The notes: generated from the letters alone by a model not told the origin. Positions 1 through 10,549 are shown, counted from the first letter of the stretch. The stretch is DNA of 64,000 nucleotides from Euglena gracilis (GCA_039621445.1 CP154957.1:248001-312000), one strand, 5' to 3'. Numbers and translations are program-made.

Positions 1-256
1 GCAGCTGAAAAGTTGAATTTCAGATATGCAAATGGGGTCCAAAAAATGCGGAAAAATGCGATCGCTGATTTTGAGGGCGCTTTGCAATCTGGCTGAGTTC
101 TGTGGGTATCAAGCGAAAGGTGTTGGCGAGACCTTTCGTTTGATATGCAATATGCAACCTAAACTGTGGGATTTGACAAATTAGGATGTCAAATTTTGGA
201 ATACACGATCGCTGAAAATAAGCGCTGCGTGCATTATGGCCGAATCCGCTGGCCAT
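1..256 (-). repeat. Satellite fragment, inverse of the 57.9-58.2 kb copy
   Basis: Read on the minus strand this matches 57.92-58.18 kb over most of its length, sharing the block CAGCGATCGTGTATTCCAAA and a following TTTCGCTTGRTACCCACA block. It belongs to the roughly 147-bp satellite described at 12.9-13.4 and 57.9-58.2 kb. The short ORF here is a by-product of the repeat: the homologous repeat elsewhere reads similarly, but nothing suggests a protein. Confidence 0.65.
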
Positions 257-658
257 GGGAGGAGTTGTGTCAGAGACCTGTTTGGGTGTGCTGACGGAGG
301 GAGAGGTTGATCAGTCGGTCGCCCACCTGTGAGGACAACGAGGGCAGAGAGGGGGTGGCAAGTTGACCAACAGATCACACTGCCAATGTGTAAACCGAAC
401 CACCATTGGAGACAAGGCACAGGGGGGGGGGAGGGGGAGGGTCAGAGGGGGGGGGTTGGAAGCTGTACAGGGGGGGAGGGGGGGTGGGGGGGTGTCCCCA
501 GAAAATCACAACTGTACTGCCTACCCCCGAGACAGTTGCGACATTTTTCGTCCAATTGAGGTTGGCAATGATGGATTTTGCGAAATTCAGATGCATTTTG
601 CAAAATATTTGTGTCTTGTAAAAAGAGTGGTAGCCAGTATTTTCACTTTAAACACTTA
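257..658. other. G-tract interval without a gene
   Basis: Long G runs (about 410-505) are followed by an ACTGTACTGCCT block near 510-525. The same arrangement (TTGGAA, CTGTACAGG, G tracts, ACTGTACTGCCT) recurs at 1800-1890, so this is a dispersed repeat module. No coding potential was recognised. Confidence 0.5.
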
Positions 659-827
659 ACGTGACCCCCCCCCTTATTTGTCCCCCCCCCCTAATTGGCC
701 AGAGCCCAGGTGGCCAATTAGGGGGGGGGGTTCTCATTTCAAGGGAAAATGCCTTTATTCGGGTGTTTTTCGGGGGTTCGCGATTATGAAGGACGGGGTC
801 CAGATGGCCAATTGGGGGGGTCAGGGG
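659..827. mobile_element. Candidate TA-flanked C-tract element
   Basis: TA dinucleotides flank the segment (657-658, 828-829). The left end reads ACGTGACCCCCCCC and the inverted right end CCCCTGACCCCCCC. An internal hairpin has AATTGGCC words between C and G tracts. This fits the TA-flanked family better supported at 22323-22546, but the terminal match is short. Confidence 0.4.
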
Positions 828-829
828 TA

Positions 830-916
830 ACCCCCCCTAATTGTCCCCCCCCCTAATTGGCCAGAAGGGGGGTCCGGGCCGCCCGGAGGGCGGCCAAATA
901 GGGGGGGAGGGGTTGG
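830..916. mobile_element. Second adjacent C-tract segment, possibly nested
   Basis: It shares CCCCCCTAATTG and GGCC words with the element to its left and ends GGGGTTGG before a TA at 917-918. It may be an independent insertion next to the first, or part of one larger element. The ends match poorly. Confidence 0.3.
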
Positions 917-918
917 TA

Positions 919-1294
919 GTAGAAACGCAGGAAGCAGCTTCAATCACTCCCCCTTGGCACACCATGCGGAATTGAGCTAGGGTTGACGTTTTTTTGTTTT
1001 TCAACAAAGAACAAAAAAATTGTTTTTTTTCCAAAAAAAAACACACAAAAACATGTTTTCTTTTTTAAAAAAGCAAAATTTGACCTTTTTCCTTGCGAAA
1101 TGCCCATTTTTTGAGGAAAAGGTTTTAAGGTCATTTTTTTGGTCATCAAAAGTGACGTATTTTTAGTTTTTCCGGCACCTTTAATGGACTACGAAGCTGC
1201 AGAGATGAAAAAAAGTAAAAAAAAGTTTAAAAAAATTCCCCCAAACCCCCATGAGGTTTTTTTGTTTTTTTTAAAAAAAGCATATTTTTTCTTA
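919..1294. other. AT-homopolymer palindrome stretch
   Basis: Runs such as GTTTTTTTT followed by AAAAAAAA (about 1005-1080 and 1260-1290) form A/T hairpins. Similar stretches at 1380-1400, 1740-1790, 7540-7580, 9915-9990, 11025-11240 and 61555-61620 often lie beside C-rich arrays. No gene is recognised. Confidence 0.45.
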
Positions 1295-1733
1295 GGGGGT
1301 ACTACCCCCGTGCCCCCCCCCAGTTACACCCCCGTGACCCCCCCCGTGACCTGAGAATCGATCCTTCGCCATTCTTTTTTTAAAAGCATTTTTTTAAAAA
1401 AACAATGAACTTTCATGTATCCTTCTCCGCCCAATGCGCCTTCACACCCAAAAATGGGGGGTCACGGGGGAAGTATGACACTTTGCAGGTAGCCGAGAGG
1501 CAACATCCATGACGTGGCATCGCGATAAAATTGGTCATTTTTTGAAAAGGGAATTTTGTTAGGATTTTCTTGACCAACACGTTTTTGGGATGAAGTTTGG
1601 GCCATTTTTGACAAAATTACGTTTTGGGTGGGGAAATGCACCAGTTTTTGGCACTTCTTTCAGGGGAAAAGATTTTTGGCCCCGCCCCGTGACCCCCCCC
1701 CCCCATGACCCCCCCGCGACCCGCACCACCCCC
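1295..1733. mobile_element. Non-autonomous element, GGGGGT ends, TTA target duplication
   Basis: The left end is GGGGGTACTACCCCC and the inverted right end GGGGGTGGTGCGGG. The trinucleotide TTA lies directly outside both ends (1292-1294, 1734-1736). Internal CCCGTGACCC units and A/T hairpins fill the 439 bp. Relatives with the same ends and 3-bp duplications are at 13924-14268 (AAG) and 22754-23081 (TTT). No ORF of a transposase is visible. A 3-bp duplication fits PIF/Harbinger or CACTA types; the superfamily is not settled. Confidence 0.7.
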
Positions 1734-1736
1734 TTA

Positions 1737-1914
1737 AAAAAGCATGTTTTTTGTTTCAAAAAAACAAGCCGTTTTTTTTAAAAAAATTTTCATCTGTCTC
1801 GGGGGGGGTTGGAAGTGGGGGGGGGTCCCGGGAGGGGGGGGGTTGGAACTGTACAGGGGGGGGGTCCCAAGGTTTGACCAACTGTACTGCCTTGTCCCCA
1901 TTGGCAAAAGTTAC
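1737..1914. repeat. A/T hairpin plus second copy of the G-tract module
   Basis: An A/T palindrome (1740-1785) is followed by G tracts with TTGGAACTGTACAGG and CAACTGTACTGCCT, the arrangement seen at 410-535. It lies just beyond the last recognisable exon of the pogo-like gene and may have displaced its 3' end. Confidence 0.45.
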
Positions 1915-1922
1915 AAAATTAC

Positions 1923-3084
1923 CTGTAGCGTGTGTGAACGGTTTGGCAGCGTGTACGTCAGGTATAAATTATTGCCGTCCATAAACTTGAACACGTTTTC
2001 ATGGATTTGAGCGAGTAATGTCTCACCGACATGGGAGGGGGCACCATCCACGATCAGAAGTGCACCGGCATGCTTTTGCTCCAGGATGGGCGGGGAGGAC
2101 AGGGAGACATTTGGGGGGGGGTTGCGGAGCAAAACCCTGCTCACAGGCGTCCGCCGACAGTTGGCGTTGCTGGCGAACATCATCAAGCTTGTTGGCCAGC
2201 AAGGCCAACAGGCGCGCGAACGTGGCCTGCGTCAGGTACTGCTGGCAGACTTTCCACAGCACCCCTGGCAGCTTCTCAGGCTGTAAAAAAAAAAGGGCAC
2301 CGCTGCTAAAGCGTGCACACACCTCCAACGTCATCACAATACATGACTGGGGTCTCGTCCAGTGCCAGTGTCAGGAATGGGTTGATGGCCCCTTGCTGGG
2401 GTATCCCGAAACTGTGGAAGACAGACGAATAAGACTTGTTCGACGGGGACGACACACCGGTGAGGCGCTTCCAGCATTGCTTTCATCTCCCTTCTCCATC
2501 GGTTGTCTGCCGCCCGCTCCAATGGGAGTGTTGGCGGGCGGGTCGACGTCACCCGCCTGTTTGGAAGGCTGTGGCGTCGGGCGAACGATCTGCACCAACT
2601 CCTGGAGACGTTCACTGTTGTAGTCCGTGTCCTGGTCGTTGTGCTGGTGACGAGACACGCAAGGCCCTCGTTGTCCACTGCTGCGCCCACCTGGCGGACG
2701 GCTTTGAATGACTCCAGCACCGTCTTCTCCTCGGCCTCCGTGAGGAGGGTTGGCCGGCCCGGCCCCCTCAGTCTGCCTCCGCCCCCAGCCTGCTGCCAGC
2801 CCTTTATAGTGTTGACAGGGGGACAGGCAGGGCCGAGGGCCACCTGTGAAGGATTGGGGGGAGGGCAATGAAAAAAGGCACAGGGCCACACCTGCAGCTG
2901 GCGGTAGCTGCCTCTCTACATCTCGGAAGCCACCTTCATTTTCTTCTGTGGTGTCCAGGATAACCACGGTCTGGGTTTTTTTTTCTCCTTCTGTTGCATC
3001 ACTTCCAGATAATCTGTGGTGACTTGGTCGCCCAAACTCTTCTTCACTCTGGACACGTACTTATCCATGGAGGCCGGGCCTGAA
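1923..3084 (-). CDS. pogo-like (Tc1/mariner) DDE transposase, partial, spliced
   Basis: A DNA transposase fragment that would cut and paste its element in the nucleus. A likely start ATG is at 3068, behind a good splice acceptor (TTTCTTTGTTTCAG). The middle part carries a Tc5/CENP-B-type helix-turn-helix region (GPGRPTLLTEAEE, then WCRSFARRHSL, about 2780-2530). Then follow a first acidic motif LALDETPV (about 2360) and a second motif LLIVDGAPSH (about 2060), with LPNRSHTLQ where pogo proteins have LPPNTTHxLQP. A 42-bp intron (2322-2281, GTGTGT...TACAG) and a second (about 2890-2845) are canonical. The last exon ends at a donor at 1922-1921; the third catalytic residue and C terminus are not found, so the gene is truncated. 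One frame break sits in an A9 run near 2990. The family is recognised from motifs only. Confidence 0.65.
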
Positions 3085-3147
3085 ACAAAGAAAACAAAAC
3101 AGAATTATTGGAAAGAATTATTCTTGGTAGGACTTTGGTAGGACATA

Positions 3148-3461
3148 CCATTACCTCCCCCTAAATGACCCCCTCTTGTCCCGGCCCAGACCCCGGAGGG
3201 TCACTTAGGGGGGGGGGTCACTTAGGGGGGGGGTCGGGAAAAAAGGGTCTCGGACACCCCCCACCCCTTTTTTTCGGGATTTTTTTGGTGAAATTTGTGT
3301 TCTCTGGCATCATTTCTACTGGAAGGAAAACTCACGATTCTGAAAATCTCAAAAAAATCGGTCAATTTTTAAGACTTTTTCTAGAAAAAAATTCCATTGT
3401 CTGGGCCGGGGCCCCGGGGGGGCATTTAGGGGGGGGGTCGTTTAGGGGGGGGGGGTGATGG
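3148..3461. mobile_element. TA-flanked C-tract element (AAATGA subfamily)
   Basis: The left end is CCATTACCTCCCCCTAAATG and the inverted right end CCATCACCCCCCCC followed by TAAACGACC. TA flanks both sides (3146-3147, 3462-3463). Internal words GGGTCACTTAGG repeat between G tracts. No ORF of note: a non-autonomous element of 314 bp. Confidence 0.7.
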
Positions 3462-3606
3462 TAATCCCAGGGCGGAAATTGCGCGGCTTTAATCCGGTCA
3501 CCGAAATACCGACGGGGGGTGCTTGTTTCGGCGCTCTAAAACGGTTTAAGAGCGGCGGATTTAAAGCGATCGGAAATACTTCACGTGCGGAATAAGAGCC
3601 CCCCCT

Positions 3607-3865
3607 GTACATCTCTCTAAGGACCCGGGGGGGGGTTTCTGGGCTGGGGATAGAAAATTTGGGCTGGCTGAAAATTTGGGCTGGCTGAAAATTTGGGCTG
3701 GCTAGCCCGCCCCCCCCCCCCCCCCCGGTGGGGGCGGACCCCGGCTGCACCCGAACCGCTGCGAGGTGGACTGAAAGCGGCAAAATGCCAAAAAAAATAA
3801 CACGCAGATCACAATTTTGAAGAAGTGATGCATGGGGGGGATCGCAAGACCCTAAAGAGATGTAC
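3607..3865. mobile_element. Short element with GTACATCTCT ends
   Basis: The left end is GTACATCTCTCTAAGGACCC and the right end GACCCTAAAGAGATGTAC, an imperfect inverted repeat. Inside are three GGGCTGGCTGAAAATTT units and a C16 run. Relatives lie at 29351-29827 (8-bp target duplication) and 33674-34077. No clear target duplication is seen here. The 145 bp between this element and the one before it hold nothing recognisable. Confidence 0.55.
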
Positions 3866-4029
3866 GGTCTGGTGTGTAGCACCCCGTATCAGCTTCAGGG
3901 TGCTGAGCTGGCAGCATTCCGGTGCTCAAGCGGTCACGGGGCCCGGGGGGGGGGCGCTGCCTTTCTTTTTTTAAAACCAGGCAGTCACTTGTTTTCGGGA
4001 AACTGGTGAGTCTTTCCCCCCCCCTAGAG

Positions 4030-7000
4030 GCACCAGAATTTGACCGAGAAACATACAAAAAATGCCCAGAAAAGTGTGTGGCTGGTACGTGCTCTTATGT
4101 TGACAAACACCCCCCAGGAGGGACAGTCAGAGCACCGGGATGGAAGCCGCTCCAATGTGGCGCTGGTCGCCACCGTACCATGGAGGCGCAAAGCCAGGTC
4201 TGTCATCTTCGGTTGAAATCCACGGCAGGTTCCCCGGGGCGGGACTCTAGTATTTTTTTGCTGACCCCCCCCCCTGATAGGGTCTGCCCATTTTTTTGAA
4301 ACCCAGACCGTCACTGATTTTCAATAGAGCAACCAGTCATTTTTCAGTGTCTTCAGGCTTTTTTTTGTACAAAAAAGTGTGCTGCGGACGTGAAGGGGGG
4401 GGAGTGGGGGAACACCAACCCCACCTGACTGAGAAACCTGGAACCAAACGCCTCCCCGCTGACCACCACGTCCACTCCTCCACGTCCGTCTCCATTCGAT
4501 CTGCCGTGAAAGGCGCGGCCTGCCCCAGCCACATGGTGATGGCCCCGTCTTCGACCCGCTCCCCGATCCACTTCGTAACCATGGTGACCTGCTCGGTGGA
4601 CAAGTTCCGTCCCACGTACCGGTGATGCAACAGGTACGCGGACAGAAAGACGGGATTGTCCCCGCCAGGGTTACAAATGGCTGGAGGGGGGGAGACTAGC
4701 CGGGTTTTTCGGATTGCACCACCAACACTGTGTGGGAGGGAAGTCAAACAAACAAAAGAAACCCTGCATTAAAGCCAGTGCTGCACGTTGTTGAACATGC
4801 TTCCATCCTGCTTTGAACTTGTCCTCTTCAGGCCCCCCCAAGGCGCAAAGGCTGTCTGCTGCCTGGGTCCGGGCAAAACAAAACCACCTAACCCTGCCTT
4901 TTTTTTGGAAAGGCCCTGGCTACGCGGGAAGGCGGCCATGAGGCTGAGCCAAATGCTGACTGCGTCGGCGAGGGTTGTGTCGTTGGCCTGCATGTTGTCC
5001 AGCGCCACCGCCACCGGCTGCAGCTGGAGGAAGAAATCCTCTGATGCCCGGCGCACTCCCAGATTCTCTAAATCGCGGCGCTGTGGTTTGCCGGCTTCAG
5101 GCCACCGCCCCAGGTTGCCGGGGGGGGGGGGGGAGTTCTCCGGATGTATGGGCCACAGTCTGAAATTTTGTGAAGTTTAAACACGAGTCAGTCAACCATT
5201 TTCCAAAAACCAGCCCCTCACCATCCATTGCGTTGTCCTCAGAAATAAACACAGAACACCACCCACCTGAGAAAAATGTGACTGCCTGGGCGGGTCGCTG
5301 CAGGGTCGCTGTGATCTCCACCAGAGTCGACCAGTTCCGGTTATAGTACTCGAGGGCATGAAAATGACTCCCCCACCGCACTTCTGTGGGGATGGTTGCA
5401 GAGGTGTTTCTTTTTTGGACTGCCGGGGGCCAGAAAAAAGGATTGCAGAAATAGCAATAACCTCCATATGAAGCGTAAAACCGCTTCAAACATGAAACTA
5501 TAAGCAATTTACTAACTAATTTGACGTGCTTTTTGGGTTCCAAGGAATTGGTCTGCGCTCTGCGGCGAAGAAGAAGAATCCCCCCTGATTCCCAAAATGC
5601 AAAAAAAAAATCTCTGAATGGGTGGTAACCCCAAGCCACGGGCCACCAGCCCAGCATGCGCAGCGTGGTTCTGCGTAAACCACCGCAGCACGCCGATTAC
5701 CCGGGACAGCATCTCGCTCTGCGGTACCAGATTGCGTGACAGGAGATGCAACCAGTGTGCCTGGCAAGGCACGGGGATGATCTCCGGCACGGTGGCGGCG
5801 GTGAAGTTTTCTCTCATTCTGGTCATATTTGATGCCGAATCGGTTGTCAAGGCGACCACGGTGACCTGCATCTCGGACGTGACCTTGTCATAGTACTCCT
5901 TCGTGATGCGTTCCGAGTAGGCGGCAGCTGCGGGGATTTTTTTCGACCCGCCACAGGAAAACGGCAGTCCGTGAAAGGGGGGGGGGGGTTCAGCATTCAA
6001 AAAAATCACCGACTGGTATGCGGCACGCCTGTCGTGTCCTCGCAACCCACGAGGAATGAATCCATGCCCGCCTTCAGGCCCCCTTCCCAAAGCCCAAACC
6101 AAAAGGGGGGGAACATTGTTTACGCGCATTGGTTCCAGGGACAGAAGCCTGCATACAGCAACCGACACGGCCACCACTGGCTCATTGGCCCCCGTGCACC
6201 AGCCATCCACCATGAGGGTTCCCGTACGGCCGCGAATCTGTCTCACCACTTTGCCGAACTCCATGTCATGAACAGCGTTCAGCAGCGGCCCGCAGCACAC
6301 TCCACTTCCACGATCTCTGAAAGGATTTGCCTGCATTGACAGCATTTGAAATCACATTCTACAACCATCGGCATGACCAAACTATGAATCTCCGATCGAT
6401 GATGCTTGCATTGACAGCATTTGGAATGACAGGTGCGGCCATGAAGACCATTTGGAGGAGGGGCGTGTCCCAGCAACCTGCTTGCGGCTGGGAACCTTGT
6501 ACCCTGGACGCAGCGTGTTCAGCAGGGTCACGAAGTTGGGGTTCTCGACGGCACGAAATGGCAACCGACATCCAACCACGAAGCGCGCCACCATCAGGTC
6601 CAACTTCTGGCGGGTGCGGTTGTCCGTAATTATGGGCTGTGGGCAGGAGGGCACCAGGTTGTGACAGAAAAAAAGACAAAGAAAAACATTGTGCCCTGGC
6701 CGGAGAGTCTGTTGGTGGAAAACTTTCTTCGCTGGTGGTGGGGCACCTTCGGCAGCATCGGCGTCGACCACGTCCAAAGACATGGCGCCTGTCCCCTGGG
6801 AGCTGCTGCTGCCGGTACTGCTTGCACTCGCACTTTCTCCGTCGGTGATCTGCACCGTCTCCAGCAGGCCCACAGCTATAAGGCCGGGGCAGCTCTCGGC
6901 GTGCCGCCACAATCGGCTGACCACAGCACTCTGTTCTGCTCCGCAGCCACGACAGGTGGCTTGTGCGCGTCTCATGGGGTCCACACTCCGTGTATAATAG

Positions 7001-7230
7001 TTCCATACTGTGTCCAGCCGCCGGCTGTCAGGCATGGTGTACCTGAGTGACACGGGAGAAAAGGACATGTGGTGAGCGCGAGGATTGTTGAGCTGAGCGT
7101 GCAAATCGGCAGCCAATTCAGCGTCTAATTTTTCAAGGTGGTCCATGGGAGCGTCATCGAGACGCTCATCATCCAAGCCGTCATCTAGTTCAACCTCCTC
7201 CCCTTCATGGGAGGTGGGGTCTGGGGACAC
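4030..7230 (-). CDS. hAT transposase (BED finger, DUF659 region, C-terminal dimerisation part), spliced
   Basis: A cut-and-paste DNA transposase gene. From ATG 7230: an acidic N terminus, then a BED-like zinc finger with CRGCGAEQ and RLWRHAESC (about 6950-6880). A 51-bp intron follows (6687-6637, GTTTTTC...CACAG), then FVVGCRLPFRAVENPNF, the usual entry to the hAT catalytic region. Further exons give LMVDGWCTGANEPVV (about 6190), LTTDSASNMTRMREN (about 5835), CQAHWLHLLSRN (about 5760), PTEVRWGSHFHALEYYNRN (about 5390-5330), VALDNMQANDTTLADAVSIWL (about 5000) and FLSAYLLHHRYVG (about 4650). RLHGTVATSATLER (about 4180) matches the conserved hAT C-terminal block. Exons change frame repeatedly, as expected for an intron-rich gene, although some breaks fall in C or A runs and may be damage. 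The order and spacing of motifs are those of a full-length hAT protein of some 800 residues. Terminal inverted repeats were not found. Confidence 0.75.
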
Positions 7231-7623
7231 TGGGCTTCACAGGCATGAGAAATCCTGAGGAAATGGCGAACTGTGTGGAGTTAAGTGTCTTTTACAAGGA
7301 AAAAGACAAAAATACCATTTCGACAAGGAATAAAACGTCAAAAATGTCGGAATGCTGTCGGAAACTGTCGGAAACCCAAAGTAGGATCTGCGGCAAGTGA
7401 GCGACACTGTTCATTGGGGGTTGTGCCCCCGCGTCCCCCGCGTCCCCCCCGCGTCCCCACCAAATGGCTTGGTGTCCTTTTTTGAAGAGGCTTTTCTGCA
7501 ATGTCCCGGCATGCTTTTTCCATGCAAATCCTAGTGGGCGTTTTTTTTTTGTTTTTTTTAAAAAAAACATTGTTAGAATTAAAAAAAACAAAAAAACAAC
7601 GTCAAAAAAACAGGCCGGCCCAC
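7231..7623. other. No gene; GCGTCCCC module and A/T hairpin
   Basis: GTGCCCCCGCGTCCCC units (7419-7460) lie next to a TTTTTTTT/AAAAAAAA hairpin (7540-7575). The same pairing is seen at 9960-10090 and, inverted, at 61460-61600. No coding region was recognised upstream of the hAT start. Confidence 0.4.
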
Positions 7624-7625
7624 TA

Positions 7626-7762
7626 TGACCCCCCCCCCCCCTCATAGTGGCCACGCTCCAGGCAGCATAGGACCCCAAAACGACCACTTCGGGGGAGGGG
7701 ACACTTTGGGGGGGGGCTCAAGCGCCTTAGGCGCCAAAAGAAAGCGGCCACTTTGAAGGGGG
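7626..7762. mobile_element. Candidate TA-flanked element (AGTGGCC subfamily)
   Basis: TA lies at 7624-7625 and 7763-7764. The left arm has a C tract then TCATAGTGGCC; the right arm has GGCCACTTTGAAGGGGG. The inner arm matches in inverse, the outermost bases less well. Confidence 0.4.
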
Positions 7763-7923
7763 TAAACCAAATTTGCCAAAAAACTTGGGCACTCTGAGGG
7801 TAGGGTTGTGCCAATTACCATGCCCCCCCCCCCCATATAAGACCAGGTTTTGAATAGTGCCGAGCTCTTAATAAGCGCGCCCACACCCCTTCATTGATAA
7901 GCGCGCCCACACCCCTTCATTGA

Positions 7924-8408
7924 TCGATTTTTTTCGACTTTTTTGACCCGGTTTTGGCCCGAAATCAATGGGTTGGCGGCCCAAAACGGGGCGCTGGCGG
8001 GTCGAAAAACGCTCATTTTCGGCTCAAAAACAGTTTTTCCGGGTCCGGGAGGCCAAAAAACATTGTTTCGGGCAAAAAAAATTTTCGATTTTTTTCGACT
8101 TTTTGACCCGGTTTTGGCCCGAAGTCAATGGGTTGGCGGCCCAAAACGGGGCGCAGGCGGGTCGAAAAACGCTCATTTTCGGCTCAAAAACAGTTTTTCC
8201 GGGTCCGGGAGGCCAAAAAACATCGTTTCGGGCAAAAAATTTTTTTCGATTTTTTTCGACTTTTTTGACTCGGTTTTGGCCCGAAGTCAATGGGTTGGCG
8301 GCCCAAAACGGGGCGCTGGCGGGTCGAAAAACGCTCATTTTCGGCTCAAAAACAGTTTTTCCGGGTCCGGGAGGCCAAAAAACATCGTTTCGGGCAAAAA
8401 AATTTTTC
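7924..8408. repeat. Tandem repeat, 161-bp unit, three copies
   Basis: Units start at 7924, 8085 and 8246, each opening with TCGATTTTTTTCGACTTTTT. They differ by few substitutions and length changes in T and A runs. The long ORFs through it are repeat read-through. Confidence 0.9.
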
Positions 8409-8432
8409 TCAATTTTTTTCGACTTTTTTGGC

Positions 8433-8835
8433 TGAAACGGCTAAGTCGGACAGTGGAAAAAGTGTACAAAATGGCCTAAATTGGCCGAAAAACGGCCGTA
8501 TCTCGGGCTAGGCAGTGAGCTGCGGGGAAACCAAAATCTCAGTAGATAGAGCGTTCCAAGGGCTTCAATTTAGGTCTGTGGACATTTCCTTTGATTTTGC
8601 ATCATTTTCGAGAAATTTTGAAAACACCCCCCCCCCCCCCCGAAAACGGCTAAGTCGAACAGAGGGAAAAGTGTACAAAACGGCCATCTGCGCCGAAAAC
8701 GGCCGTATCTTGGGCTAGGCGGGGGGTTGCGGGGAAATCAAAATACCAGTAGATGGGGCGTTCCAAGGGCCTGGACATTTCCTTTGATTTTGCTTCATTT
8801 TGGAGATATTTTGAAAATTGACATTTTTTGGCCGA
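8433..8835. repeat. Tandem duplication, about 209-bp unit
   Basis: AAACGGCTAAGTCGRACAG occurs at 8435 and 8644, followed in both copies by GTATCTYGGGCTAGGC and GACATTTCCTTTGATTTTGC. The second copy is slightly shorter. A C14 run separates the two. Confidence 0.85.
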
Positions 8836-9282
8836 AATGGCAGAGTCCAAAGGGGGGGGGCTTAAGAAGGGGGGTTGGCCAATCCTACCCAGTTTGGATC
8901 CCTTCGCGCGTGAATAACTCGGGCCTGGCGGGGAGTTGGGGGTCAAACCAAGGTGATTCGGAAACTAGGAATCCAGTCGCTTGCGACTGAAAAAAAATAT
9001 TCGGGAACGGGGCCGGGATCATGGTGATAATCCGCCGGTTCCCGAGGTGGCCCCGAGGGGGGGGGGTTCGGGGGGGTTTTCCCCCAGTGGTAAGCTTCAC
9101 TCTTACCCATAAAGGGATAAGAGCTCAGCGACCCCCCCATATAAGACCCCCCCCCTGGCCGGCCAAAGGCCGGCCCTTTGGCCGGGACTGACCCCCCCCC
9201 CCATATAAGACCCCCCCATATAAGACCCCCCCTGGGAATTTGGCTCCCGAGGGGGGGTCTTATATGGGGGGGGGGCATGGTA

Positions 9283-9748
9283 ATCGTTTCGGGCTGGCGA
9301 ACGATTAATCGCGATTAATCGGGGTGTCTCGGACGATTAACGATTAATTGGTCCCTTTCGATTTTTGATTATGAAATCTACCTCAGAATTTCTAATATCG
9401 AACATAGACCATTTCTTTGTGTGCCTGTCGACGAGTTTTTGTTTCATTCTCTGTCAACATGGCAGAACGAAGCTTATTAGGAATTGCTGTATCTTAATCA
9501 GAATCACGCGATGTTTCACGGGCACGTTCGCTGACTCGTGGCCACTTTTAACAACCGTTTCATTGTGAACCAGCAAGCAGTGTGCTATCTGACTGACTAC
9601 CCCACGAATTTTTGTTGATTTCAACAAATATTGTGCCTATTGTGGTTTACATCCACAATGAACGATTAATCGACATGGGCTGAACAACTCGATTAATCGG
9701 CGACGACGAACGGTTAATCGGTTAATCGATTAATCGAAACAGCCCTAC
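9283..9748. mobile_element. Candidate non-autonomous hAT-like element with CGATTAATCG subterminal repeats
   Basis: The palindrome CGATTAATCG and variants are clustered near both ends (9300-9360, 9660-9740). The right end inverted reads TAGGGCTGTTTCGATTAATC; the left reads CGGGCTGGCGAACGATTAAT. The complete hAT element at 61.6-63.9 kb has the same plan: a CAGGG-type end followed by GATTAACTG/GATTAATCG repeats. No 8-bp duplication was found and the middle has no transposase. Confidence 0.4.
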
Positions 9749-10097
9749 TGGGGGGGGGGACACTTTGAGGGGGGTGAGGGTAATCCCAAAAAGATGTGGT
9801 TGGCAAGGCGTCGCGCATGTGAAAGCCAGCACCCTTTGCAGACTACGAAGATGCAGAGATAATGTTGGGCAGAACAAGGAGATGGTAATGACTTGTAGAA
9901 ATGCATTTTTAACACAACCCTTTTTGCGATTTTTTTAAAAAAAACCATTTTTTGTTGCTTTTTTTTATTTAAAAAAACCTTTTTTTAAAAAAACGCCAGC
10001 ACCCATAATGGTGGTGCCCCCGCGTCCCCCCCGCGTCCCTCCCCCCCCGCGTTCCCCCCGCGTCCCCAACACCCCCATTGAATGGCTTTTGCTTTGC
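9749..10097. other. No gene; G-tract end and GCGTCCC module
   Basis: This holds a C-tract element right end (GGTGAGGG before TA, 9777-9778), A/T hairpins (9915-9990) and a CCCGCGTCCC array (10020-10065) beside GCACCCATAATGGTGGTGC. The last block has an inverse relative at 61515-61545. Confidence 0.4.
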
Positions 10098-10549
10098 AGC
10101 CGTAGGAGGCTAGGCACAGCGGGGGGGGGGGGCTGAGGGGGGGTGAGCAGCCGCGCGGGGGGGGGGGGAGGGGGTCTGAGGGCGGCCGCGCGGGCGGCGC
10201 GCATCCTAAAATCGGTGTTTTTCGGGTCCAAAAAGTGGTCATTTTTTGCCATTTTTGGGCCATTTTTGACCAAAAAAGTGCTTTTTTTGGCCGCGCGCAG
10301 AGCGCGCGGCCCCCAAATTTGCCATTTTATGTCCGAAAATGGTCATTTTTGGTCATTTTTGGGCCTTAAAAAAAGTCGCGATTTTTTCACAAAATTTTTT
10401 TCTTGGCTATGCTAGGCACAGTGGGAGGAGGGGGGGTCCAGGGGGGGGGGCGAGCGGCCGCGCGGGCGGCCGCGCAGGGGCCGCGCAGGGGGGGGGGAGG
10501 GGGGGAGGTCCCGGACCCCCCGAGCGGCGCGCCTAGCCTCCGTAGCAAT
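10098..10549. mobile_element. Candidate GC-rich element with CGTAGGAGGCTAGGC ends
   Basis: The left end GCCGTAGGAGGCTAGGCAC (about 10098) and inverted right end GCTACGGAGGCTAGGCGC (10549) pair as an imperfect inverted repeat. CTAGGCACAG followed by G tracts and GGCCGCGCGGGC occurs twice inside (10110-10200, 10408-10480). No target duplication found. The next 245 bp hold nothing recognisable. Confidence 0.4.

Larger units (their letters stand above)
7818..9280. mobile_element. 1.46-kb TA-flanked element enclosing tandem satellites
   Basis: The left end CCATG, C11-12, ATATAAGACC (7818-7845) and the inverted right end CCATG, C10, ATATAAGACC (9280-9253) match almost base for base. TA flanks both ends (7816-7817, 9281-9282). 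Between them are two duplicated 25-bp units (7872-7922), a 161-bp repeat in three copies and a 209-bp repeat in two copies. Further CCCCCCATATAAGACCCCC units lie near the right end (9130-9235). No transposase is recognised, so it is non-autonomous. Confidence 0.65.

Noticed and set aside
8010-8360. Resemblance of CATTTTCGGCTCAAAAAC to the dinoflagellate spliced-leader end
   Set aside because: Only a partial match, lying inside a tandem repeat; no leader gene structure. It cannot be used to name the organism.
7943-8511. 178- and 155-codon ORFs
   Set aside because: The protein repeats three times with the 161-bp DNA unit and several frames are open together.
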